This document shows, one piece after another, positions 55,801 to 64,000 of a stretch of DNA of 64,000 nucleotides (positions are counted from its first letter, which is position 1; every line of letters starts with the position of its first letter). The translations under genes and the position numbers were made by a program. The DNA comes from Cylicocyclus nassatus (lineage: Eukaryota > Nematoda > Chromadorea > Rhabditida > Strongylidae). The notes under the pieces are model-generated. The model was not told the origin of the DNA. It worked only from the letters and a program-made list of their open reading frames with translations, and searched no databases. The stretch covers positions 11,073,817 to 11,137,816 of the forward strand of contig CATQJL010000001.1 of assembly GCA_958299035.1 (NCBI GenBank). Reading direction: 5' to 3'.

Positions 55801-58800
55801 TCCAGTTATTATTATGACCTTCACATTTCTTACGTTAGAGCGACGCGACGGATTTGGGCTGCAAACTAGAAAAGAACGTCAAAAATTTTCTTTTCAAAGT
55901 AGCAGAATTCAGATCTATGCTTTGGAAATTGAAAAAGCCAAGATGACAATCTCGTCCGCTTTTCCAATCAACACTGACTGGGAAAGCGAACGAGATTGAC
56001 TGCACAAGCGGATATCAATTCTCACATCGCATGGCGATGTAGGTGAGTAGATGCATTACAGGAGCCATCTTAAATGCGTAGACCGCCGAGATCATGGCCT
56101 CAAAGTACTCACCACATAGAGCTCACACTTGTCGTTATCTATAGTGAGATTCCTCATGTTAAGTACAATCTTGTCTTCCGCTTCGACAACTTCAAGATCA
56201 ATGTTGAGCTCGGCGTCAAATGTGAAGTTCTTGGAGCTCGAAAAATCCACATACGAGGGCAGATAGGTTTGCATTTTCAGATCATAACTCACTGAAATTT
56301 GATAAGAAAGAAAAAAATCAGTCTGTTCTGCTTTAAGTGCAATAAACTCACGCGGTCTGATGGTTTTCGGCAAACGCAGTTGAGCTGCTGTAGGTGAATG
56401 ATCTCCTCCTTTGACATCTCCGTCGACGCTAAAATTAGAGGCTTGTTATGCATTTCTTGTTCCCAAATATCATCCTGTCACTTTGTCATTGAGTTTTGTC
56501 TTCCTTGCAATCTTTGGTTCTTTCCTATTATTCGATGCAATTTCAGAATTTCGATGGTTTTCTGTCCCACAAAATTCGTATGTTTTCTGTGTATTCGGAA
56601 TCTTCGCCAGGAACAGAAGATAGAGCTTTATTCAGGACAAAGGTGAGGTTTTTCAACCTGTCCATCCAATACTCAATTTAAAAAGCGTTTTATCATATGG
56701 GCCCCTGCTTTCGAAGTTCCGTACAATTCCCTGCTTATTTACGGCAAGAAAACCTTCCACAAACATGTATCATTATCCAATTCAACAGAGGCAAGTTTTT
56801 TATGGCAACAAGTTACATCCAATGGAATTTCCCATCATCACGGTCGCAATTCGGGCATTACATCAACACTTTATTTGTTGAATGTGCACTGTTAAATCAG
56901 TGCTTATCAAATCGTTGCGACCATTTTTTATGTTCTACGAATTAATCAATCCAGCCTGTATAGGTTTTCAGAGACCGTAAAAACGAAGAAAATACGGTTT
57001 CTAAGAATTTCATGAAGAGCGTTTACGATCAATAATTGTGTAATGGAAATACCATGTGTCCATAAATCACAGAAACTCAAATCTGAGAATTTCTCACCAG
57101 TTCAGAAGACTGTTATGAAAGTTTCATATCATTTTAAGATTCGTCCTTTTTACTTTGCACAAAACTCTCTGTTTGACCATTATTCAAAACTGGAGGAAAT
57201 TATTAGGTTGTTACATAAGTCTTGTTACACTATCAGTTATTATGGCGCTAAATCGTAAAGCCGTAAACTACACAAATTCAATAGGGCTCCAGGCTAAAAT
57301 TCGACAGAGCAAAACAACCTCTACAAAATGGTCTGCAAAAGTTCACTCAGCTTCGACCCACCGTAAGTTTGCATTCGGAATGTCAGTCGCACTGAAGGCT
57401 CAAAAAATTAGGAAAAATTCACGTCTTTGTTTAAAATCCTCCGCAACTCCAACTTGCTCGTACAGATTGCACACCACATCAAACACTCATATGCACCGTT
57501 CCTGTATTTTTCCCTCATCTAGAAATTTAGATGAAAAAAAGGAAGAAAACCAAAATTTTCTTGCCTTTGCAAAATAAAGCTACAGTCTGCTCCGATGGGG
57601 ATCAGGCCGAACCGTTGGTTGAATTTGCGCACTCGCAGCGCTAAGGATTTGCACTGCATACGCGCGCTGTCGCAGAGAGCGAAGAGATTGAGGAGAGAGC
57701 AGACTAGTTAGACGCAGAAGTGGCGCGAAATCCTCGCGACCCGCAATCCCGCCAAGCCAATTTTGGCCTGGTTAGGATTGGGGCAGATTGTATGCTGTTT
57801 TCACTCATGTAATTGTTTACCACAAGCCCTCAAAACTGTAACCGTAAATTTTCAGCTTTCCAGAAGCTCTAGTTTTTGAGAAAAACGAATTTAGCATTTG
57901 AAACCCGAGTGAGAAAAGCTAAATTCGGCATTTTTCAAAAACTAGGGCTTGTGGAAAGCTGAAAACTTACGGCTATACTTCCAAGGGCATGTAGTATACA
58001 ACTGCATAAATAGAAACAGCATAGCTTTGTTTTTGTGAAAAAAAAAGAAAATTTTTGTCTTTTCGATTTTTAGATGAGGAAGAAATACAGGCATACAATG
58101 AGTGTCTGATGCAGTGTGCAATTTTTGTGTGCAAGTTGGAGATGCGAAGAATTTTTTTTTGAACGAAGATATGATTTTCCCTCAATCTTTGAGCCTTCAG
58201 TACGACTCAGATTCCAGACGCAAACTTACTAATTTTCGAAGCTGGTGCGAACTTTTGCACATTATCCTGTAGAGCTCATTTTGCTCTATCCAATGGTACC
58301 CTGGGCGCTCTCAATTATGAAGTTTACGACTTATCGTCGTAAAAAATTAGAGTGTAACAAGACTTATGTAACAACCTAATAGTTCGAATTCGGCAAGAAG
58401 AAAGGAAGAAAAGCGAAATCTCTTGTGACATGAAAAATCTCAAAACAGCTCGTCCCCAAGCGAAAGCATATTTTTGACATATTTTTGAAGGCGACGGGCA
58501 GGACAGTTGAATAACTTTAATAACACTCTACCACTCTACTTATTTATAAAGGTTACAGTTTATCTTGGAAACCCTCACACTATTTGACAGCGGACAGATA
58601 AACTATATATCAAATTTGTTCAAAAGTTTTGTCGTTTTGTTTTTACCATCTTCAACTTTCGCTAATTTTCAAATATATTATCTACTTTTAGGGAGCATCA
58701 CTGGCAGGTAGAGCAAATCTTGCCAACTGAAGCAAATTTTCTTTTTTTTAGCTACAATTTTAGGATTTTGCTATTTAATTTTTTAAAAGTCTTGACTTTT

Positions 58801-60795
58801 GCAAAAACGCATAACCTGTGCACCAAGCGCTGCAAAATCTTCAAGACATTTCAAGACTCAATCAATACTGTTAGTGATTTTGCGAAGTGAATGAGCGGTT
58901 TTCGCTTCAAAATAGATGGTTATGAAATCTAGAGTATGTCAGTGCGCACTCGTGAAATTGAGAATTACTGCGGTTTTTCCCGCAAATTTCGCGTGCCTCG
59001 CCAAGAAAAGGCAGGTGTACGTCTAGTGTGTCTACTGAAATTACAATTTTCCAGATTTAATTAAAGGTCATTTATGGACATATGGTAATGAACTAAACTG
59101 AACAAGGAAGACGCAGAAAACCTAGAAGGCTTACCATTAGGTTATAAAACTTCTAACAAGCTCTTTCCTTTTGGAAGGAGCCGTAATGTTTTCAAAATAA
59201 GCTCTTTCCTTTTGGGAGGAGCCGTAATGTTTTCAAAATAGTCATAAGATAAATTGCAATTATATGCGGCTATATGAGACGTAGAGTGAGAACCAAAGTT
59301 TCTTGCTCGCTACTTTATATTGAATAAGGACATTAATTTGATTGAACACAGCCATCTTACTGTAAGTTTTAGCCTCTACCCCCTCCAATATCACAAGCAT
59401 CTTAGATGTGATACAGAATTTAAGCAGTCGTGGTGATGTGAACACTTACAGAATTTTGAGCTCATAGAAAGTAACTCACATTGCCGTTTCTTGCGTTTTG
59501 ATTGAAGTAATACTAGAGATCGACAGAACAACAGAGATGTAGAGAAGAAGTTTGTCGTGCGTTGTGCAAAGAACAAATTCAATCATTTCTTGACTCCAGC
59601 TGGAGAAGAACAGAGATGAGACAGAAATGTGCGACGGAAGAAGTGATCAGATTTGCTGTAAACTTAGCACGTTTCCTTCAACGAAAGGATTGGAGATATC
59701 CGTTAAAGCAGCAAATCAAAACGCGCAAAAGTCATTTTTGAAGATTTGTTTTTGATCGCATTTCAGTTATTGTCAGTTTTGCTCAATAATGATTCATACA
59801 CAAAGTCTAGATAAGAAAGTGATCTGAGAAGAATAACATTCCTGAAAAATCAATGAAACTACTCGACTTTCTTTGAAAAAACTGCTTATAGCAAGTTTTG
59901 ATCATCCTTACTGCAATTTATCTTCAGCGTGATTGATAAACTCCATAAGCTGGAATGTCCTTCAATAAGTGATATATCAACCCATATAATTCGCATCTTA
60001 GTAATCATTCAAAGCTTTTTGCACTTTCAAACTTTGATATCAGGCAAATAAGCCCATTAGTGGTTTATCGCTTGAACAGAAGACAAAAACCTTCCAGAGG
60101 AAATTTAAGCATAACCATCGACACAAGAAAGAGCAAGGAGATGAAAATTCCGAATAAATTCTCTGAGACCTAATTTGGTATGCAAAAGACCGAAATCATT
60201 GGGAATCATTCTCAACAACAAAGAGCGAAAGGCACAGAATTTGCTTCTTATGAGAATTGCTTTTCAAAAAACCATATTTTACGTGTGAAAGCCTTTTTCA
60301 ACGTTGGCCAGGCTAAAGGCTTGACAATGGCTAAAGCTGATGAAAGAATAGTATTTCGTGTCCTTAGATCAACTGCATACAAAAAGATTTGTACCACCGT
60401 TTTATTGCAATGTTTCCCAAGATTTTTGAAACGATGAAGACTAGAGTGGAATGAAAGCAGGACAGCAGCGGCGACGAGGCTGACTTCACGTAGAAGGAAC
60501 GCCCTTACATACAAAACGGCTCAGTCTTAAGTCAATATTGTCGCTCGTACTCAAAGCTATGTAAGTCAAGACTCTGTACTGTAAGCGTTGTTGAAATGTA
60601 GCTTGTGTGCTTTCATATAATAGTCAAATCTAGTTGGAATGCTCACCAAACTTACTGTGTATCAGGAGTATAAGCGTCTTTGGTAAGAAAATACGTTAGA
60701 AGAAATGTGACGGCCAACGCTAAAAGAACAGCAATGGCTGTGACAAGTAGATGAATCAGGGTGCATTCCACCACCGTCCGCTTCCCTGCGCCCAT
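31874..60795 (-). CDS. M1 zinc aminopeptidase (aminopeptidase N-like), membrane-anchored
   Basis: Predicted 964 aa from 25 exons (2,895 nt). Minus order: 60795-60656, 56428-56352, 56291-56113, 50436-50329, 50275-50196, 50141-49995, 48287-48164, 48108-47988, 47936-47873, 47822-47732, 47601-47485, 47434-47234, 44970-44833, 44784-44663, 44615-44545, 44322-44186, 42758-42642, 39119-39033, 38982-38888, 34287-34150, 34103-34031, 33982-33888, 33798-33652, 33602-33521, 32017-31874. It removes N-terminal amino acids from peptides. A signal anchor lies at about 10-38 (type II membrane protein, active side extracellular or luminal). PKTIRPLSYDLKM opens the N-terminal beta domain. GAMEN is at 336-340. 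Zinc ligands are His372, His376 and Glu395 (HELGH, then 18 residues, then E); the likely catalytic Tyr is 459. The ERAP1-like helical C-domain runs from about 595 to 964. Length and layout match gut aminopeptidases of strongylid worms (H11 type). The intron after exon 18 uses a GC donor. Confidence 0.94.
32609..33288. mobile_element. Mariner-like palindromic MITE in aminopeptidase intron 24
   Basis: It starts CAGGGTGTCCCGAAAAAATG and ends TTTTTTTGGGACACCCTG, with TA on both sides. Long inverted arms are visible (GGTCGTTAATAACTCCCTTG and its complement near each end). 680 bp, no frame. Confidence 0.8.
34288..38887 (-). other. Aminopeptidase intron 19 (4.6 kb)
   Basis: The intron is dominated by the 2.9 kb inverted repeat at about 35150-38010 (listed). 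The left part (34288-35100) and right part (38060-38887) are AT-rich and show no exon or repeat that I recognise. Confidence 0.6.
35150..38010. repeat. 2.9 kb inverted repeat with 10-bp-period minisatellite edges
   Basis: Left arm about 35150-36155 and right arm about 37030-38010 are inverted copies; mirrored frames 35684-35881 (-) and 37303-37500 (+) encode nearly the same 65 residues. The outer ends (35160-35300 and 37815-38005) consist of degenerate decamers of the type GNAGTGCNGC, in opposite sense on the two sides. In the right arm a unit of about 310 bp (ending TTCCGAAGGAAGTTAYGGCG) is present twice: 37060-37370, and a diverged copy at 36760-37060 in the central spacer. No transposase or credible protein. 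Confidence 0.8.
39120..42641 (-). other. Aminopeptidase intron 17 (3.5 kb)
   Basis: Contains the MITE end near 39335-39370, a degenerate region 39400-40050 whose short frames look like broken coding sequence but match nothing I can name, and a palindromic mariner-like element at 41467-42440 (listed). Confidence 0.5.
41467..42440. mobile_element. Palindromic mariner-like MITE
   Basis: Termini TTAGGTTGACTCGAAAGTTT and its complement (ending GAACTTTCGAGCCAACCTAA), flanked by TA. The arms stay recognisable for several hundred bases, including AGATGAGATCTGCTATCTC and GCAAGCTCTACAAGATGCA with mirrored copies. No transposase frame. Confidence 0.8.
42759..44185 (-). other. Aminopeptidase intron 16
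   Basis: No exon recognised. The + frame at 43770-44063 is open for 97 codons but has no family features. Confidence 0.45.
45732..47053. mobile_element. TGGCGTAC/poly-G element disrupted by a second transposon
   Basis: The left end CAGTGGCGTACTGAGGGGGA and the right end CTTGGTACGCCACTG are inverted. The interior near both ends has G/C tracts and GCGAAATTTTTGC-type sequence. A palindromic element (45822-46763) sits inside it. Lies in aminopeptidase intron 12. Confidence 0.65.
45822..46763. mobile_element. Palindromic mariner-like MITE nested in another element
   Basis: Termini TTAGGTTGTCCGGAAATTAA and the complement ending TTTCCGGACAACCTAA, flanked by TA. Arms of about 450 bp, for example CACAGCATCAC with CGGAATTTTTCGTG mirrored about the centre near 46300. 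No coding capacity. Confidence 0.82.
48288..49994 (-). other. Aminopeptidase intron 6
   Basis: Holds the foldback element 48428-48915 (listed). Bases about 49021-49290 resemble a degraded MITE: GGGTGCCCCAAAAATGT at the left and GGGGTGTCTTCAAAG at the right. No exon seen. Confidence 0.5.
48428..48915. mobile_element. Foldback MITE with nested hairpins
   Basis: Outer arms: GAGTTCACGCGATTTGGTTG near 48448 and its near-complement at 48880-48900. Inner hairpin: CGATCTTCTTGTATTTCGGT (48739-48758) faces ACCGAATTACAAGAAGATCG (about 48811-48830). GATTTCAGTCGCGA and GCGATTGAAATCGCG also mirror each other. No frame. Confidence 0.75.
53195..53740 (+). mobile_element. SINE-like element, left member of inverted pair
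   Basis: It shares about 450-500 bp with the element on the opposite strand at 53905-54365: GGAAGTG..CACAA, GGAAGGGCATTT, CGCTAGCTGCAGAACAACTC and GTGTTTTACCCCTTTACTGG occur in both. A tRNA-like A box (TAGCGCAGTGGC, about 53569) is present. The B-box region (GGAGGTTCTCC) has decayed. Confidence 0.65.
53905..54365 (-). mobile_element. SINE-like element, right member of inverted pair
   Basis: On the minus strand: a 5' body, then a tRNA-like segment (TGGCGCAGTGGCAAGTGCGC with a good D-arm, B box GGTTCGAGTC), then the shared 3' tail. It points toward its partner, so the two are tail to tail with about 165 bp between them. A transcript across both could form a long hairpin. Confidence 0.65.
57202..58381. 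mobile_element. Palindromic mariner-like MITE (interrupted)
   Basis: Left end TTAGGTTGTTACATAAGTCT and right end AGACTTATGTAACAACCTAA, flanked by TA. Long mirrored arms (for example TTTTTCAAAAACTAGGGCTTG about the centre near 57895). The left arm is broken by the 208-bp insertion at 57583-57790. No transposase. Confidence 0.82.
57583..57790. mobile_element. Nested 208-bp MITE
   Basis: It begins CAGTCTGCTCC and ends GGGGCAGATTG (imperfect inverted repeat). TA sits on both sides (57581-57582 and 57791-57792). Comparison with the other arm of the host palindrome (58010-58040) shows the uninterrupted sequence, which fixes the insertion boundaries. Confidence 0.8.
59158..59240. repeat. 41-bp tandem duplication
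   Basis: Two nearly identical units containing CTCTTTCCTTTTGG and AGGAGCCGTAATGTTTTCAA, head to tail. Confidence 0.8.
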
Positions 60796-63700
60796 CTAAA
60801 TCAATTGACTTGAGTGTATAAGGAGCGGAACTGAAGTTACAATCAATCGATCAACCAACAGCTGCTGCTTATGTTTACAATAAGCAAACAAAAGAAAACA
60901 TGAAAATTGATCTTTAAAAGAGCTAAAAAAAGAGGAGATGATGATGCTGTATTTGATCATTAACGCAAATAAAATGTGGGAAATCTTAAATTCTCACGAT
61001 CACACTCCTCGGTAATTGGAGTTTTTATGCGAATCAGTCAAAATAATAGTGGTGTCATCATGTATTTCACGATACTGTAAAAGATATTGCAAAAATCATT
61101 CAATTCATTTTGCATGGTTACAACTTTTGTCCGGATCTGAACTGGAAAGAGATACACCCTGGAAGAAGAAAAAACAAAATTTCTTCTGCTACACGCTGAA
61201 AAACTTAAAAATCAGACTTTATATAGCAGAAACAGCTACCGATAAATCTTGGATATTACAGCTAGGCGTAAACTCCATCAATTCTCAGAGGAGTTGGTGA
61301 CCGATCCTAGTTCATTTTTGCTGCACCAGTAATGTCGTGGCTCGCAAACGTGCATAAAGACATACATGTGATTTAGTGTTATTCATGCCAATAATGTAAG
61401 AAAGATTCGGAGATTACATGATTGAGAGGACCATTCACTAAAGTTTCAATCGTAACGTTACTTTGTCAAAAATTCATAAAAAAGCAACCGTAATAACAGC
61501 ACCTGATTGTGGGCATATAAAATGAAATAAGTAGAATGTTGGACGTGTGGTCTTCTAGACTTGATAAATCATTTGTTTATTTCATACTCTCAATTGCAGA
61601 AAATAGATGACGATATATTCAAACTTGCGGTCTTCACAGTACCTTGTCATTTTGGATATCTTACAATACCAAGGTTTACACGCATGAACGTGATGATAGC
61701 AACTATTTTACATTTTTTGAAAAGAAAGTAACAAGTGGCGCACGTACTATATCCACATATTCAGTTGCCAGATATAAATCCGTTTTTGTAGAGCACCGTT
61801 CAAATTGATCCTCGACTTGCACGTTATTCTCGTTCCCTAGCCTTTTCAAGGCCCAAATTTCAGATATATAATTGAAAAGCGTACTTCAATTACCATCTTG
61901 GGGCCTCTTTCAGAATCAAAAAATGCTCAGGTGGTCTATTGTATACAACAGGAGACACACATGTACAACATGCTCTCGCTCCTTGACACGCCAAAACGCG
62001 TCAAGGAGTAAATGCCAGATATGAAAGGAGAGATGCTCACAGGCAATTACTTATCCCATCCTCTCATCCGAAGCACTTCCACTTCATGGGATATTTTCTT
62101 CAGTTAGACTTGTACACTTGCCTTAACTGCGAGCTCTTATTGTACTTATCAAAACCACACCACAAGCGGTTGCATAAATTCTGATATACTCAAAGTCTAT
62201 TGGAAACAGTGGCTCGACAAATTTGAACATCTTGGGATTTTGACATGGAGAGTTGCTTACCCCACTGCTTAGAAGTTTGCCCTTAAACTCATGCAGCTCG
62301 TAGAACGCGATCTCCTTCTCACTGTTAGAGACAGAGTACCGAGGTTAATGTTGAAAGACTGCAGCAACTCTGAGTTCCATTTTTGGCAAAGACAATTTCA
62401 TTCATTTACTCAATGAAGACTTGAAAAACACTCGTTTTCGCCATTTTTGTAGTTTCTAGCATGCACTTTTGGAACTGCGGGATAACGTTAGGTAAGCGGG
62501 AATTCGTTAGGATGATTTGCCGAGCCACTGCTGTAACAACACTTTGTGCATGTTAGCCCATTACATTCTCTCTCCGTGACGATGCAAGATATGACTTGAG
62601 AAGCATATTGCAGGAGTCTTTTAAACTTTGATTCAACTGGCTTGAAGGCTGAAAGGCGGGGCTTTGTGACCTTGTTAAGGCCGCTCGCGCTTACTACGCA
62701 ATCTGCGTTTCTCCCGCGCGCTTGTTCTCTGGTCCTACCTATCCTTAATAGCCACGAAGCTTCGCCTTCCAGCCGCCAAACCATTTGAATCAAAGGTACA
62801 AGAACATGTTTTTGAGTGAAATTGTATCCAAGCGCCTGGGATCATAGTGCAGTGTCATTGAACTGATAAATGATTGATTGGGTGATTTCGCTCTTCAATC
62901 CACCTTAAAAGCGCAAAAATGGCAAAAACGAGCATTTTCTAAGACCCCTCATTTTGAATCTGGACGAGTGCACGGGTTCCGCCATGGTTAGAACCGCAGA
63001 CTCGTAGCGGGACCTCCATGGTTATAAGCTGGCATGCCTCCTCTAAAGGTGAGAGGGAAATCGCAAGCTTGTCCGAGCGCGTGAAAGAATGGCTTGCATG
63101 TAGGGTTTAGGGGCAGTTTTCTAGACAGGGGCAGCATGCCATGCGCTCGGACCTGCTTCAGTTCTCATGTTTGGGGTGCAAGCAACCTTACATATCAAAA
63201 TTTCGAGATGTTCTGTTTTGCTGAGCCACTGCCTTCAAAGCCCAGAATTTTGTTGGGACAGCTGCTTCACATAAAAGCAGATAAGGACGAAAGTCATGCA
63301 GCAGTCTAATAGCCATGTTAAAGAATGTTGGAACTGGCTCCCACTATGAGGCAACGTGACAACAGCCTTGAGTAGCATTAGATTTAAATCCGGATTTATT
63401 ATAACAGTCACCATCCGTATTACAAAATGCTCGTGTCCAAAGCCAAAATAACATGCAGAATGTAGACAGTTCTAAGCAATCAAGTAAATCAACCTCGAAG
63501 CATCATCTGCCGCATAAAATTATACGCAAATTCGGCGTGCTATAAAGACATCCGTCACAGCAAAGAAGTATCATAATTTGTCACACAACACCTGAGACAC
63601 GGTTTGCAGACAGTAACCGGTTTCGACCGCGATAAGCAAATGAGATTGTCGTCCTTGATACTAAATGCATAGCACTGTTAAAGCTCCAAAAAAACTTGAC

Positions 63701-64000
63701 TAATTTTTCAAATGGTTTTTGTGTTTCTCTGGTTACACTGGAAAATATCGTCATCATATGCGTGTATTAGGTTGTTGCGGAAGCTCTGTTCGAGTCGCAG
63801 ATTTTCTGCTCAAAAATGTTATAAATCTCTTAAAAAATAACATTTTTGCCCAAAATTTGTTGGATTAAGCGAGATTATCTTCATCAAAAGCACAGTATGA
63901 CATGTAAACAAATCAAGCGATAGAGAAGAGAAAATTTGGGGGATCTTGCAGCGTTCCTTCAAAACCTCCCATTTTGACGTACTTATGCTTCCATATAAGG
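60796..64000. other. Upstream region of the aminopeptidase gene
   Basis: No second gene recognised. The ATG at 60795 follows TTGATTTAG, which could be a splice or trans-splice acceptor. Bases 62490-63300 are dispersed repeat (shared with 25890-26580 and 598-1060). ACTGATAA at 62862-62869 matches the intestinal GATA-factor site type but is 2 kb away. At 63767 a TTAGGTTGTTGCGG end suggests another mariner-like copy running off the window. Confidence 0.45.

Larger units (their letters stand above)
50437..56112 (-). other. Aminopeptidase intron 3 (5.7 kb)
   Basis: The largest intron of the gene. Contains the tail-to-tail SINE-like pair (53195-54365). A stretch at 52300-53020 holds several overlapping 70-142-codon open frames on the minus strand without recognisable domains; it may be an old repeat. 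Confidence 0.5.
56429..60655 (-). other. Aminopeptidase intron 1 (4.2 kb)
   Basis: Contains the palindromic element 57202-58381 with a nested MITE, and a 41-bp tandem duplication at 59158-59240 (unit starts AAGCTCTTTCCTTTTGG). No exon recognised. Confidence 0.55.

Noticed and set aside
62862..62869. ACTGATAA as an intestinal GATA-factor site driving the aminopeptidase
   Set aside because: The motif is right, but it is a single site 2 kb upstream within repeat-rich sequence; this length occurs by chance.

Overview
The window is nuclear DNA of a nematode, most likely a parasitic clade V (strongylid or hookworm-like) species. The evidence is small GT..AG introns with TTTCAG-type acceptors, an MSP-domain gene, an Srd-type chemoreceptor, an SLC17 transporter, an aminopeptidase N-like gene with an N-terminal membrane anchor, and a Pao/BEL retroelement with a phlebovirus-like env. 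No bacterial signals are seen. I rebuilt gene models by hand from reading frames and splice sites. For every complete gene the exon lengths sum to a multiple of three.

Layout: (1) 1-159, the 3' end of an unidentified + strand gene. (2) 1393-2676 (-), an MSP-domain protein with a Lys/Glu-rich N-terminal region, 8 exons. (3) 4000-4563, a foldback element, and 5003-5270, a cluster of GC-rich palindromic motifs. (4) 5287-11504 (-), a young but gag-less BEL/Pao retroelement with apparently identical LTRs and one unbroken 1,804-codon pol-env frame. A complete tRNA-Gly(GCC) sequence including CCA sits where only the 18-nt primer-binding site should be. (5) 11672-12556 (+), a 4-exon lysine-rich orphan protein. 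(6) 14737-21451 (+), an 11-exon SLC17-family transporter. (7) 24484-29336 (-), a 7-exon Srd-like chemoreceptor GPCR. (8) 31874-60795 (-), a 25-exon, 964-residue M1 zinc aminopeptidase spread over 29 kb. (9) 60796-64000, its upstream region, with repeats only.

The introns and intergenic gaps are packed with non-autonomous DNA transposons: palindromic mariner-like copies, TA-flanked MITEs, foldbacks, poly-G repeats and nested insertions. There are also tRNA-derived SINE-like elements and a 2.9 kb inverted repeat edged by a 10-bp-period minisatellite. The genes do not form an operon or pathway. They point to sperm or cytoskeletal, transport, sensory and digestive or peptide-processing roles.

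The strongest candidate for something new is the tRNA-bearing retroelement. Its structure (whole primer tRNA copied, gag to early RT missing, an 8-bp tandem at the junction, extra bases outside the 5' LTR, a 22-bp flanking repeat) reads as a preserved record of an aberrant reverse transcription and an atypical insertion.
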